From Subdoligranulum variabile (lineage in GTDB: Bacteria > Bacillota > Clostridia > Oscillospirales > Ruminococcaceae): a stretch of DNA of 64,000 nucleotides. Below, piece by piece: positions 41,601 to 50,095 of this stretch; positions within the stretch are counted from its first letter, which is position 1, and the number at the start of each line of letters is the position of its first letter. The DNA lies in contig QAKI01000024.1 of the NCBI GenBank assembly GCA_003343905.1, positions 4,747 through 68,746 on the forward strand, written 5' to 3'. The position numbers were made by a program, and so were the translations under genes. Under the pieces are notes generated by a model. That model did not search any database and was not told the DNA's origin. It was given only the letters and a program-made list of their open reading frames with translations.

Positions 41601-44600
41601 CTCCAGGTCGGTGATAAGATCACCTACCAGATCACCGTCGAGAACACCGGCAACGTTACACTGAAAAAACTGATCGTTACCGATACCTTCACAGGTGCGG
41701 GCGAACTTGAAAACTTCACGATGGACCCCGATGCGGGTACGAAATATAAGTGGACGATTTCCGATCTTGCCGTGGGCAAGGATTGGACGGTCACTTACAC
41801 GTATACTGTAATTGAAGCCGACCTGGGCAACACCATCACGAATACGGCTGTTGTATCCGGCGATGCGGATGGGAAGGATGACGATCCGCCGACTCTCCCG
41901 GTCGAGGACGAGAGCGATGCGGTGGCCTTTGACAAGAAGCTGACGCAGATCAAGCGCGGCAACCAGACTATCAGTGCTGCGGATATCAGCAATGATACCA
42001 TGCTGCAGGCTGGTGATGTGCTCACCTACACGATCACCGTCAAGAACACCGGCAATGTTACGGTGAATGACCTGACCATCAGCGATACCTTCAACGGTAC
42101 GGGCGACCAGCCGCAGGGCGGTTTCAACTGGACCGGCAAGGCAGGCGCCTGGACGGGCAATGTTGCCGTTGGCCCCCTGCCCGCAGGCCAGACTACGACC
42201 TACGAATATACCTACACCGCCGTGGATACGGACAAGGGCGCTACGCTGAAGAATGAAGCGACGCTTCGGATAGACGAAGAGTACGCCGGTTCTGTAGTCA
42301 ACGAAAACGTGGTCGCAGATCCCAGCGTCACCGTAGACAAGACCTATACGGTCATGCGTGACGGCAAAACGGTCGAAGTCAGTAACGACAATCCCCTCAA
42401 AGTTGGCGATGCGATCACCTACACGATCACTGTCACCAACGATGGCAACATCGCGCTGGAAAACCTGACCGTCACCGATAACCTTAACGGCAAGGGCGAA
42501 CAGCCGACCGGCGAATCCATTACCTGGACGAAAGATGAAGAAGGATGGAACGGTCAGGCTGAGATCGCAAGTATGGATGTGGGCCAGATCTTCACTTTCA
42601 CCTACACCTATACTGTTGCCGAAGCTGACCTGGGCAGTGATAACCAGCCGGGCAGCATCAAGAACACCGCCGTCGTCAACGGTGGTGGCCTGCCGGAAGG
42701 CGGCAGCGAAGGCGAAACGAACACCCCGGTCGAGCCTGCGGGCACCGTGGTGGTTTTCGACAAGAAGCTGACGCAGATCGAACGCGGCGATGAAACGATC
42801 ACTGATATCGACAGCAATACCGCGTTGGAAGTCGGCGATACGCTCACCTATACGATCACTGTCACCAACAACGGCAACTATACACTGACGGACCTGGACA
42901 TTATCGATACCTTCAACGGTATGGGCGACGAACCGACGGGCTCTTTCACCTGGGAAGGCGAGGCCGGTAATCGGACTGCTACGGCCAAGATCGAAAGCAT
43001 GGGCGTTGGTCAGGTTTTCACTTATAACTATACCTACACCGTTCAGCTCGAAGATGTCGGCAAGACGCTGACGAACACCGCGCAGCTCCTGCGTGGTGAC
43101 GAAACGCTCGGCGGCGGCAAGACCGAAAACCCGGTCCCGAAAGCCCCTGCATACCTGTTTGAAAAGGCTTTGACGCAGATCGTCCGCGATGGCGAACCGC
43201 TGAACCTTGACCGCATCGACGACGATACCATGCTGAAGTCTGGCGATGAGATCACCTACACGATCACTGTTACCAACAACGGCAACGTTGCACTGAACGA
43301 TTTGGAGATCACCGATACCTTCAATGGTTTGGGCGACAAGCCGCAGGGCGGCTCTATTACCTGGGATGGTAAGGCGGGTGAATGGACAGGCCATGTTGCC
43401 GTTAACTCCCTGCCCGTTGGTCAGACCACGACCTACACCTACACCTATACTGTAGACGTGATGGACGAGGGCAATACGCTGATCAATACCGCGACGATCA
43501 ACGGCAGCGAGGAAGATGGCGTTGAGCAAATCGTGTATAAGAACCAGAACCTCGTTGAGCTGCATACTGTGTACTTCGAAAAGGCTCTGACCCAGATCGT
43601 CCGTGGTGACGAAACCATCCCTGCTGACCAAATCAGCAATGATACGATTCTGCAGGCTGGTGATGAACTCACCTATACGATCACCCTCAAGAATACCGGC
43701 AACGTCACGCTGAATGGCCTGACTATCACCGATACTTTCAATGGTATGGGCGAACAGCCGCAGAGCACTTCCCTTACCTGGAATGGCACAGCGGGCGAAT
43801 GGGAGAGCAATATCGCTGTTGGTCCGCTGCCCGTTGGCCAGACCACGACTTACACTTACACCTACACCGTTGCAGAAGCGGATAAGGGTGCTACGCTGAC
43901 CAACACCGCAAAACTCACGGACAGTGAGGGCGACGTTCCGGAAATCGTGTACGAGAACAAGAACGTGGTCGGAATCCCCGATGCGCAGGTCACCAAGACC
44001 GTGACGAAGATCGTCCGCAATGGGGAAGACGTCGCGCCCTATGACGAGAACAACAATGCGGTTTCCCTGAAAGTCGGCGATGTTGTTACCTACGAGATCA
44101 AAGTCGAGAATACCGGCAACGTCGATTTGACGGGCCTGACCCTTACCGATGAGTTCAACGGCATGGGCGAACAGCCGCAGAGCACTTCCCTTACCTGGGA
44201 TGGCACCGCGGGCGAAGGCAGCTGGTATAGCAAGACCGAAATGAATCTGCCTGTCGGTCAGACCACGACCTACACCTACACTTACACCGTCGTTCAGCAG
44301 GATGGCGCTGTGGATGCAGTAAAGGATAACGTGCTGAAAAACGTGGCAACGGTTTCCGGTGCTGGACTGCCGCAGGAAATTGATCCCAACGATCCTACTC
44401 CGCCGACCGATACGGACAGCCGTACCGTTGAAAACGACAAGATCACGATGCAGATCGCTGATATTACCACCTATATGGGTGGCGAAAGCGGCTTCGATGG
44501 CGCAGTCGGTTTGGATGGCGAAGCCGATCAGAGCACGTCTTTGCCGGAACCGGGCTTCTATCTTACCCTGCCGGATGAAATCAACGCAGAGTTGACTTAT

Positions 44601-45644
44601 GCTATTGGTGAATCTGATCCCAACAAGGTCGTTGATCTGTCGCAGTATATCACGATCGAAGCAAAAGATGGCGCTGGTGTAGCCCATACTTGGACTTTGG
44701 ATAAGTATGGCACGGATGTTTCCACCGCGCTTGAAGACGGTCGTGAACGTTACATTTACAAAATCAACGGCGAAGGCGATAACGCGCCGATCCGTGTGGA
44801 GTTCAGGGATGAGAACGGTAAACGTGTCACCAATGATACTTTCACGGCGGACGACGCACTGGCCGCAAACTACACAATGACGATCTACCTTGGCGACGTT
44901 AAAGTAGAGACTATTGATTTTGTGATCAATATCCCGACGTCTAAAGACGATTTGACAACGGTTAGAACCTATCATTGTGGCTTTGATAAGGACGAATCGG
45001 ATGAAGCGGCTACTTTGACGATCCGCCACACGGACGAAGCGGTAGTCACGGATGCTGTGTCGAGCATTGCTGAGGCACTGAAAGATGAGACCAAGCAGGA
45101 TCAGTTCCTTGTCGAAGTGCAGAATGATCAGGACTTCAACATCAATGAGGCCGACGGGGCTTCCGGTGTCAGCGTAGACGTGAAAAACGTCCACCTGCTG
45201 GCAGACGAACTCGAACCGTTGGAAGAGGAAGCGGGTCTGGTGCAGACCGCGCAGGAGAAAGCTGGTTTTGCATCCTCCGGCACGGATGCCCATTATCTGG
45301 ACCTGGTGGATGCCGAAAACGGTAACGCCTGGCTGACCGCGGAGCAGGAAGTCACTGTCTACTGGCCGTACCCTGCTGGAACCGACAAGAACACCAATTT
45401 TGAACTGTTCCACTATGAAGGTATGGACCGCGATGCGACCGGTGAAACGGTTGCGCCCACCAAGATGGAGATCGTAAAGGGCGACACCGGCCTGACCTTT
45501 AAGACGGACAACTTCTCGCCCTTCGTGCTCGTGTGGGATACCACGACGTCCACCGGCGGCGGGGACAACTCCTCCAACGACAACAACAATAGCAATACCA
45601 ATAACACCAACGATCAGACCACTGTAGCTTTGCAAAAAAATTGA
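38628..45644 (+). CDS. Very large secreted DUF11-repeat protein (probable adhesin)
   Basis: 2,338 residues. Signal peptide 1-31 ending AFA, then a Pro/Thr/Glu linker (about 32-145) and a Trp/Asp-rich segment (WHDWDDDWWEDHFPDWGEDW). From about residue 684 to 1930 run nine related repeats of about 120-150 residues, each with LTQIxRGDxTI, a GDxLTYTITVxNTGNVTL core, LTITDTFNG, a Gly/Trp hairpin and QTTTYTYTYTV; this is the DUF11-type fold of long surface stalks. The last 400 residues are different and end in a Ser/Asn/Thr tail with VALQKN and no LPxTG, SLH or membrane helix. GC content is lower than in neighbours. Expression is probably under the inverted-repeat switch just upstream. Ribosome site AAGGAGG at 38609-38615. 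Confidence 0.9.
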   Translation: MRFWKKRLQRVAAMVCSVALLASMMPTAAFAEGPTPTPTASVENATPTPSPDPAASAEPTVSPEPTVEPTQAPEGTAVPTAQPTPTPEGTAVPAESAASDAESTTEPSAEPTAQPTEQPAEEAAPSEQPQSDATAPESSANSDVETYGGWHDWDDDWWEDHFPDWGEDWDKGYYVWNVANITRKHNGGYELERVYHDDVNNPDHVSVYVSDQENGPYEMIAPHERAWEGRQWVARNERFIKIVPEKGYYVKYAVVACDYLGGYGCTVLADGDGYGTSTEPGDASIILVADESNHFYDHDDLAGTSVERFPYHVFIELAECPDPAYVVYDAGEAGGEQVTAAMLDGAIVSNDNGGIINNRNKTDVAFSFEDNPENYEVLAPTKNMVRVGNKTYEFVGWKLQYYSDDIDDVDDAFDMEDETNQEPTTVQPDGKIDLYAHAKLTAQWEEVEGPVVQPGAPVTVNVYLDGDPVKVTRNDQYIDLSLASTTDNPAVNVTPEGSYQCTYDYLTYNCADLQFTVNNSYVLQAVQADLVYGESGSKGVTTEKDTTKVDNVQGGSIVNIYLATPYSVEYYVDGELSETDETTYTVDNTADLPENGGLPSEDDPDSEGMQDASTVVWKMDPINDTITLKATDDLNAWYPKWKNGEVAGKIISGSLALSAILSDKDTYTVEDNTIKFFGTAQHKSVELTKEITSIQRGNETYTVETIPDGTLKVNDVITYEITVTNTGNVALNGLTVTDKFEGAGTPSSVVIKDGNGESVGAWNNKVWTVEDVALEKGESVVYTYTYTVDEADMGNTIKNTAAVTGEDGVNGKDTEETPAVENPDPVVDVEKEVTQIMRGDTDITNNVGEDNKLKVGDVITYKVTVSNKGNTTLTDLTVTDTFNGSAQPENGKNNQFALNWEPKEDGGWLGSFKFGKFEAGSSSYTTYNYTVTEADMGKTITNTVSVVDENGVKDEDKDTPQYPVEKAEPRVTVDKTYTAMRGDEQVPDGENLQVGDKITYQITVENTGNVTLKKLIVTDTFTGAGELENFTMDPDAGTKYKWTISDLAVGKDWTVTYTYTVIEADLGNTITNTAVVSGDADGKDDDPPTLPVEDESDAVAFDKKLTQIKRGNQTISAADISNDTMLQAGDVLTYTITVKNTGNVTVNDLTISDTFNGTGDQPQGGFNWTGKAGAWTGNVAVGPLPAGQTTTYEYTYTAVDTDKGATLKNEATLRIDEEYAGSVVNENVVADPSVTVDKTYTVMRDGKTVEVSNDNPLKVGDAITYTITVTNDGNIALENLTVTDNLNGKGEQPTGESITWTKDEEGWNGQAEIASMDVGQIFTFTYTYTVAEADLGSDNQPGSIKNTAVVNGGGLPEGGSEGETNTPVEPAGTVVVFDKKLTQIERGDETITDIDSNTALEVGDTLTYTITVTNNGNYTLTDLDIIDTFNGMGDEPTGSFTWEGEAGNRTATAKIESMGVGQVFTYNYTYTVQLEDVGKTLTNTAQLLRGDETLGGGKTENPVPKAPAYLFEKALTQIVRDGEPLNLDRIDDDTMLKSGDEITYTITVTNNGNVALNDLEITDTFNGLGDKPQGGSITWDGKAGEWTGHVAVNSLPVGQTTTYTYTYTVDVMDEGNTLINTATINGSEEDGVEQIVYKNQNLVELHTVYFEKALTQIVRGDETIPADQISNDTILQAGDELTYTITLKNTGNVTLNGLTITDTFNGMGEQPQSTSLTWNGTAGEWESNIAVGPLPVGQTTTYTYTYTVAEADKGATLTNTAKLTDSEGDVPEIVYENKNVVGIPDAQVTKTVTKIVRNGEDVAPYDENNNAVSLKVGDVVTYEIKVENTGNVDLTGLTLTDEFNGMGEQPQSTSLTWDGTAGEGSWYSKTEMNLPVGQTTTYTYTYTVVQQDGAVDAVKDNVLKNVATVSGAGLPQEIDPNDPTPPTDTDSRTVENDKITMQIADITTYMGGESGFDGAVGLDGEADQSTSLPEPGFYLTLPDEINAELTYAIGESDPNKVVDLSQYITIEAKDGAGVAHTWTLDKYGTDVSTALEDGRERYIYKINGEGDNAPIRVEFRDENGKRVTNDTFTADDALAANYTMTIYLGDVKVETIDFVINIPTSKDDLTTVRTYHCGFDKDESDEAATLTIRHTDEAVVTDAVSSIAEALKDETKQDQFLVEVQNDQDFNINEADGASGVSVDVKNVHLLADELEPLEEEAGLVQTAQEKAGFASSGTDAHYLDLVDAENGNAWLTAEQEVTVYWPYPAGTDKNTNFELFHYEGMDRDATGETVAPTKMEIVKGDTGLTFKTDNFSPFVLVWDTTTSTGGGDNSSNDNNNSNTNNTNDQTTVALQKN

Positions 45645-45671
45645 AAAAAGTTTGCAGAAAAAATAAAAAAG

Positions 45672-45719
45672 AAAAGGGCGTTTAAAGAGTAGTTTGAAGA
45701 CTCTTTAAACGCCCTTTTT
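45672..45719. terminator. Bidirectional terminator between surface protein and prophage
   Basis: A 19-bp stem from AAAAGGGCGTTTAAAGAGT to its complement ending CCCTTTT, with A-run before and T-run after. It serves the rightward giant gene and the leftward XRE gene. Confidence 0.9.
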
Positions 45720-45725
45720 CCCGTG

Positions 45726-45989
45726 TTATTGAGTGTGTCGATTTCCGTGTTCTTCGACAAGCAAATGGTCGCCGGTTTTCTGTAGATTTGACGGTACGTA
45801 CTCCAGCAAATCCGCAACACTACACCCCAGCGCCTCGCAGATCCGATCCAGGTGATCCAAGCTGAACCGATCTGCAAACTCGTTGTAGTATGCGCAGATC
45901 GTTGATGGCCGGATACCTGTCTCCCTGGCCAGTCTGGCTTGAGACCAGCGCCGCTCACCTAATAACCGGGATAGATGATTTTTGATCAT
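45726..45989 (-). CDS. XRE family regulator at the prophage edge
   Basis: 87 residues with a Cro/CI-type helix-turn-helix: RRWSQARLARETGIRPSTIC, then FADRFSLDHLDRICEALGCS and VADLLEY. The tail after residue 64 is polar. A TATAAT hexamer is seen on the minus strand at 46049-46054. It stands last after the methylase and lysis genes, an unusual place for a main repressor, so it may regulate local genes or be a host gene next to the prophage. Confidence 0.8.
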   Translation of the reverse strand: MIKNHLSRLLGERRWSQARLARETGIRPSTICAYYNEFADRFSLDHLDRICEALGCSVADLLEYVPSNLQKTGDHLLVEEHGNRHTQ

Positions 45990-46078
45990 CTGATCGCCCC
46001 ACCAACTATTCTAAAGGTACCGGTGGGGGCGTGTCCTGATTTTGTTAGATTATAACGAATTGCGTTAGTAGTTGCGGA

Positions 46079-46813
46079 TCAGTACCTCTTTGTAGATTGC
46101 TCTTTACCTGCAGCCGGGAGCGAATTGGGCCTTGTGACCGGCTGTATACGGCAGTCCTGATACAGCTCCCGCACCTCTGCGCAGTCGTTGTACGAGAGCA
46201 AATACCGGCCCTTGATATTGTGCAGCACACGGGCCAAACGCTCATGGTCCGCAGGCGCGAATGGGTGCTTGTAGTACCGCTCTGTGCCCATGTACGGCGG
46301 GTCGCAATAAAAAAGTGCTCCGGGGCGGTCATAGGTATGGATAAGCTGCTCGAAGTCCAAGTGCTCAATGACTACCTTGCGCAGTCTCTCTTGGACATAC
46401 GCAAACGGCGCGGGAATATTTTCCGCGATTCGCTGGGCGGTGGCAAAGGTCCGCCGATCCGAGCCGAAACTCATCTTGATCAGGTATAGGGTACGGGCAG
46501 CGCGCTGAATATCTGTATACCCTCGACGGTCAGCCTGATCCTGAAAATCGAAAAACATCTCACGAGACTGTGGCAACCCCTCCAGTTCGGCAGCCAACGC
46601 CTCCGGGTGGTACTTGATGCAACGATAGATATTGATGAGGCTCCCGTCCGCGTCATTGAAAACCTCCAAGTAGCTGCCGGGGTCCTTGCCGAAAAGGACC
46701 CAACCTGCACCGCCGAAAACCTCTATGTAGCGGGTAATGTCTTGAGGGAACTGCTCAAGGATCGTCTTGCGCAGCGCGCGCTTTCCGCCGATCCAACCCA
46801 TAAAACTCTGCAT
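46079..46813 (-). CDS. D12-class adenine-N6 DNA methyltransferase (Dam-like)
   Basis: 244 residues with AAGGATGATTGT before ATG 46813. Class alpha methylase motifs in order: MGWIGGKRALR near the N-terminus, EVFGGAGWVLFGK (S-adenosylmethionine site), VFNDADGSLINIYR, and the catalytic DPPY at 171-174 in LFYCDPPYMGTERYY. It methylates adenine in a short site, GATC in many relatives but not readable here. No restriction enzyme gene is adjacent, so it is an orphan methylase that may protect phage DNA. Placed after the holin in the lysis end of the prophage. Confidence 0.92.
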   Translation of the reverse strand: MQSFMGWIGGKRALRKTILEQFPQDITRYIEVFGGAGWVLFGKDPGSYLEVFNDADGSLINIYRCIKYHPEALAAELEGLPQSREMFFDFQDQADRRGYTDIQRAARTLYLIKMSFGSDRRTFATAQRIAENIPAPFAYVQERLRKVVIEHLDFEQLIHTYDRPGALFYCDPPYMGTERYYKHPFAPADHERLARVLHNIKGRYLLSYNDCAEVRELYQDCRIQPVTRPNSLPAAGKEQSTKRY

Positions 46814-46854
46814 ACAATCATCCTTTCTGGGGCGAAAAGATGATCTTTGGAAAA

Positions 46855-47166
46855 CTATTTTGCAGCAGCCGCACCAGAAGCGACTTGCAAACGCTTAATG
46901 AAATCCGATAAATAATTGGAGCCGCGGCTGGCAAGTACGCCGGTCAGGATCATGCCGAGCTGCGGGATGGCGAAGTGAACCCCCAGCGTACCGTAAATAT
47001 CTGCCCCGGCGGCCAGACACAGCCCGCAGCCGATAGCCAATGCCACCACCTGCGTGATGGCGGTCTTGTAGCTGCGGCTCAATACGGCCCTGCCGATGCT
47101 CTTGCCGATTTCGACCACACCCTCAACGGTGATGGCGAGCATGAGTGCCAATACGATCATAGTCAT
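46855..47166 (-). CDS. Phage holin
   Basis: 103 residues with GGAGGTATATT before ATG 47166. Two or three hydrophobic segments (MTMIVLALMLAITVEGVVEI; TAITQVVALAIGCGLCLAAG; FAIPQLGMILTGVLASRG) and a polar Lys-containing tail, the form of small phage holins. It would open the membrane for the endolysin encoded 27 bp upstream on the same strand. Assigned by size, topology and position. Confidence 0.8.
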   Translation of the reverse strand: MTMIVLALMLAITVEGVVEIGKSIGRAVLSRSYKTAITQVVALAIGCGLCLAAGADIYGTLGVHFAIPQLGMILTGVLASRGSNYLSDFIKRLQVASGAAAAK

Positions 47167-47193
47167 AATAATATACCTCCGAAGTATTTTTGA

Positions 47194-47943
47194 TTATCCC
47201 ACAAATCTGCTGTCATACCGCTGTAGCTTGTCCCAGCCGTTGCGCTGGGCCAAAGTCATGTACTGCATAGCGTCTCCGCTGCTGACGCTCAGGACGGCTA
47301 CCTGATACCCCTCACCAGCGGGCATGGCCTTATAACGATCCTCCGACAGACCTTGCTGCGCTGCCAGCGCGGCCACCTCCTGCATCTGGGCCGCAGTCAG
47401 CGGTCCGATGGTCACCAGCTGGATAGTATGCAGCTGGTCGTTGGCAGGAGCGTTCTCAGTGTCCTCCGCCGGGGTACTGTCCAGGGTGTCGTTGCCAGGG
47501 TAAGTCCCGGCAGCGTTCGGCAGCCCCAGCCAAGCGGACGGTTCCACCGGCGTGCCATTGATCTGCACCTCAAAGTGCAAGTGATCCCCGGTCACGTTGC
47601 CGGTGCCGCCAGCCCGTGCCAGGATTGTGCCCTGCGGCACATGCTGGCCCACGCGCACCAGGTTCTCCGCGTTGTGCTGGTAAATCTGGATTACCCCCGG
47701 CGCGGTCTGTACCCTGACAAGAGTACCCCGACCGCCGTTCCAGCCGGTGCTGACCTCTACCACGTCACCGCCCGTGACTTCCCGGTAGAGCCAAGCGTCG
47801 CGGTCCACGGCTTCACCGGAGTATTTCGTGGGCACCAAATCAATGCCGTTATGGTGTTCGCGGACGGTCACGCCCGCAGCATTTTTGTATGTACGCCAGC
47901 CGAAGGGGCTGGTGATGCGGTTTGTACCTTTGAAAGGTGTCAT
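47194..47943 (-). CDS. M23-family peptidase endolysin
   Basis: 249 residues from ATG 47943 with GAGGAGGT 9 bp before; a longer frame begins inside that ribosome site. The M23/LytM zinc site is complete: His31-x3-Asp35 in REHHNGIDLVP and His121-x-His123 in TGDHLHFEVQING; the start TSPFGWRTY is the usual opening of the domain. After a Thr/Asp/Pro linker, residues about 173-249 form a separate C-terminal domain (LHTIQLVTIGPLTAAQMQEV, GYQVAVLSVSSGDAM) that may bind the wall, SPOR-like in pattern. It cuts peptidoglycan cross-links at lysis. Confidence 0.9.
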   Translation of the reverse strand: MTPFKGTNRITSPFGWRTYKNAAGVTVREHHNGIDLVPTKYSGEAVDRDAWLYREVTGGDVVEVSTGWNGGRGTLVRVQTAPGVIQIYQHNAENLVRVGQHVPQGTILARAGGTGNVTGDHLHFEVQINGTPVEPSAWLGLPNAAGTYPGNDTLDSTPAEDTENAPANDQLHTIQLVTIGPLTAAQMQEVAALAAQQGLSEDRYKAMPAGEGYQVAVLSVSSGDAMQYMTLAQRNGWDKLQRYDSRFVG

Positions 47944-48398
47944 GTGGTTTTTACCTCCTCCCACGCGCCGGGCAATGCCTGCGCGTCGTATACACAGTTG
48001 TCCTGTTTGCAGCGGTACACCGTGCCACCCTCAGCGCAGTAGCACTCGCCGCTCATGTACATCCCGCTGGTGCCGTAGGGGTCTACCCACGGCTTTGCCC
48101 GGGCGGGGTCCTTGGTATGGGCCAGTCCCCACAGCGCCCGCAGTGTGCTGGGTCGGCCTTCGTAATCTGCGGCGCGGTGTGGCTGGATCAGCAGCCATAC
48201 CTGCCCCTCGTCGGCCACCGGCGCGCCCGCAGGCCAGGCGGTGTAGTCCTGCTCATGGCTCCACGCAGGCACGGCCCGCTCGTAAGCGATGATGGTCGTT
48301 CCGTCCATGCCCGCTGCGTTCTGCCGTAGTTCGGCGGCCTCGCGCGCCCCCAGGTCGCACAGCAGATCCAATACAAGCGCCCTACTGTCTATGCTCAT
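47940..48398 (-). CDS. Phage tail-region protein, unknown (chitin-binding-like end)
   Basis: 152 residues; stop overlaps the endolysin start by 4 bp. The middle has VWLLIQPHRAADYEGRPSTL and ALWGLAHTKDPARAKPWVDP, and the end YRCKQDNCVYDAQALPGAWE, a pattern seen in phage proteins with a small carbohydrate-binding module where a Trp and Cys pair frame the site. Position between tail fibres and endolysin suggests a tail-tip or wall-binding accessory. I cannot assign a function. Confidence 0.75.
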   Translation of the reverse strand: MSIDSRALVLDLLCDLGAREAAELRQNAAGMDGTTIIAYERAVPAWSHEQDYTAWPAGAPVADEGQVWLLIQPHRAADYEGRPSTLRALWGLAHTKDPARAKPWVDPYGTSGMYMSGECYCAEGGTVYRCKQDNCVYDAQALPGAWEEVKTT

Positions 48399-48745
48399 AC
48401 CTGATTCACCCCCTCATTGTAAGCGGTTGCCAATTCTGCCCATGTAACCATTTCAGGGGTCGGTTTGGCAGGTGGCCGCAGCGCCTCCAATTCGTCTTCG
48501 GTATAGGTATGATAGAGTAAGCAATCCTCGTATTCATCCCAGGCCGGGCTGGCAGGCACGTCCACAATCTTGCCACGCAAGCCCTTACCGCCGTTCAAGG
48601 TCTCGGTCCCAAGCATCACCTCAAAGTGCGACTGTTCCTCCACCGCGTCGTGATGGCCGATGTATCGCCGGTACGGATAGACGTACCCCGCAGTGTAGTC
48701 CGGCTCCAAGATTTCCTCAAATGTGCTTTCATCATAAGTTTTCAA
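48395..48745 (-). CDS. Small phage tail-region protein, unknown
   Basis: 116 residues from TTG 48745, preceded by AAGAGGTGGTATAGC; a TTG at 48784 opens the frame but overlaps the previous gene and has no ribosome site. The sequence has YRRYIGHHDAVEEQSHFEVM and LLYHTYTEDELEALRPPAKP. The 4-bp overlap with the next gene shows co-translation. No family recognised; the position suits a tail-fibre accessory. Confidence 0.65.
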   Translation of the reverse strand: MKTYDESTFEEILEPDYTAGYVYPYRRYIGHHDAVEEQSHFEVMLGTETLNGGKGLRGKIVDVPASPAWDEYEDCLLYHTYTEDELEALRPPAKPTPEMVTWAELATAYNEGVNQV

Positions 48746-48780
48746 GCTATACCACCTCTTTCCCAAGGGATTCTCTAAAA

Positions 48781-49395
48781 TCAAATGTCTTCAAAAACAA
48801 GCGACAGAATGGCTTCACCTTCGTGTGATCCTGCATCGTTGTTCCATGTTGGGGCCATATTCAGTTCAGTTCCCGCGTTTATGGTTTCCGGGAAGAGATA
48901 GGAAACACTGCCAGAAGCATCCCACTTATTGGTCCACAGATTCTTGACGGACAAGGTCCTAAGCGTCTTCTTGAATTGCAGATATAGATTTACACCGTAA
49001 CTGTGAGCATCCCAACTCATGCCGAGAGTATCAAAAACAGTCTGAAAACTGGTTATGTTGGCTCTTGTATCGGCAACAACGGGCTGCCCGGACTGCATCA
49101 TGAATGACACCAAAGCACCGACGCCAATGCCTCTATTGCAGACAATATTGAAAATGTATCTGGTTTTATAGCTCCCAGTAACTTTCCCGTTCCCGTTGTG
49201 ATACCCTGCTGGTATAGTCACAGAGGAACCCGCATTTGCCGTTGTGCTCCACGCCCCATGGTTCGGCATCGTGCCGGTGCGCAGGGCTTTTCCTGTAGCG
49301 TAAAATGTCTTTCCGTTGAGGACTTCGCCCTCAGTGGCCGTCGCCAATGCCAACTTGCTGGTGGTCAGGCCACCGCCTGCTGTCATCAGCCCCAT
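48781..49395 (-). CDS. Tail-fibre-like protein, module 3 of three paralogues
   Basis: 204 residues starting MGLMTAGGGLTTSKLALATA, then GEVLNGKTFYATGKALRTGT and MPNHGAW; these first 60 residues match the two upstream paralogues, while the rest (YKTRYIFNIVCNRGIGVGAL onward) is unrelated to them. A shared N-terminal docking part with different C-terminal parts is usual for receptor-binding tail proteins. Its ATG overlaps the stop of a 29-codon ORF by one base (TAATG), so it is translationally coupled. Confidence 0.75.
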   Translation of the reverse strand: MGLMTAGGGLTTSKLALATATEGEVLNGKTFYATGKALRTGTMPNHGAWSTTANAGSSVTIPAGYHNGNGKVTGSYKTRYIFNIVCNRGIGVGALVSFMMQSGQPVVADTRANITSFQTVFDTLGMSWDAHSYGVNLYLQFKKTLRTLSVKNLWTNKWDASGSVSYLFPETINAGTELNMAPTWNNDAGSHEGEAILSLVFEDI

Positions 49396-49484
49396 TACAC
49401 AACACCCCCAATCCAGGCATTGTGCAATTCGTCAGTTACGAGGCTATACCAGCCCCCCCCGATAATTTTTCGCTGATTCGTCAT
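49395..49484 (-). CDS. 29-residue ORF coupled to tail module 3
   Basis: ATG 49484 follows AAGGAGTTGTAAAAC. The product begins MTNQRKIIGGGWYSLVTDEL and ends HNAWIGGVV. It ends in TAATG, the ATG being the next gene's start. An almost identical ORF precedes module 2, with conserved MTN-RK, GGG, V-GELHN-WIGGVV positions, so it is conserved as protein. It has a run of eight G. Function unknown. Confidence 0.6.
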   Translation of the reverse strand: MTNQRKIIGGGWYSLVTDELHNAWIGGVV

Positions 49485-49531
49485 GTTTTACAACTCCTTA
49501 TATAATCCGGGTGTATATATGTTCGACCCTG

Positions 49532-50095
49532 TTATTTGATTCCGATAATAGTGACATGACATCCGAAGTTGGTTTGATTGGTGTAAATTGTTCCATTTAT
49601 GGTCGTTCCAGAACTGTTTGCACCGAGTATTAAAAATACTCGACCTACTGCACGATACAGCCCGTCGTCATAGTCATTTGTGTACAGTTTAATGTTGGAT
49701 GCCACCCTACCGCTCGACGGGGAAACAGACGCTTGATTGACGCCATTTCCATCATTACCACCATAGTCTTTGGCAATGATAACTACAAATGCCGAATAGC
49801 CCGTGTAATATCCAGAAAACGTTGTAGATCGCTGTATCATCGAATCCATTAAAACTACTCCGTCCACAGCAGCTGCGCTCACTTTTCCAGCACCGTTGTG
49901 ATACCCTGACGGGATAGCGACCGAGCCCCCTGGCGCAATGGATGTGCCCCATGCTCCATGATCTGGCATCGCTCCCGTTTTGAGATCTTTCTCCCCGGAG
50001 TAAAAGGTTTTTCCGGCCAAGACATCACCCGGCGTAGCATTCGCCAGTGCCAGCTTGCCCCCAGAGAGCCCGCCGCCCGCTGTCATCAGCCCCAT
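49532..50095 (-). CDS. Tail-fibre-like protein, module 2 of three paralogues
   Basis: 187 residues starting MGLMTAGGGLSGGKLALANA, then ATPGDVLAGKTFYSGEKDLK and AMPDHGAWG; the N-terminus is nearly the same as in modules 1 and 3. The C-terminal 110 residues (MIQRSTTFSGYYTGYSAFVV to CHVTIIGIK) are distinct and rich in Gly/Ser/Thr/Tyr, as expected for a receptor-binding part. Start overlaps the small upstream ORF by one base. Confidence 0.75.
   Translation of the reverse strand: MGLMTAGGGLSGGKLALANATPGDVLAGKTFYSGEKDLKTGAMPDHGAWGTSIAPGGSVAIPSGYHNGAGKVSAAAVDGVVLMDSMIQRSTTFSGYYTGYSAFVVIIAKDYGGNDGNGVNQASVSPSSGRVASNIKLYTNDYDDGLYRAVGRVFLILGANSSGTTINGTIYTNQTNFGCHVTIIGIK

Noticed and set aside
40509..45635. 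1,708-codon open frame on the minus strand
   Set aside because: It is the complement of the DUF11 repeat gene; its length comes from the repeats and biased codons. The plus strand has the signal peptide and repeat domains.
49395..49484. Fusion of the 29-codon ORF with the tail gene by slippage in the G run
   Set aside because: In the frame that would join them, a TAG stop follows soon after the G run in both copies, so a simple slip cannot create a fusion protein.
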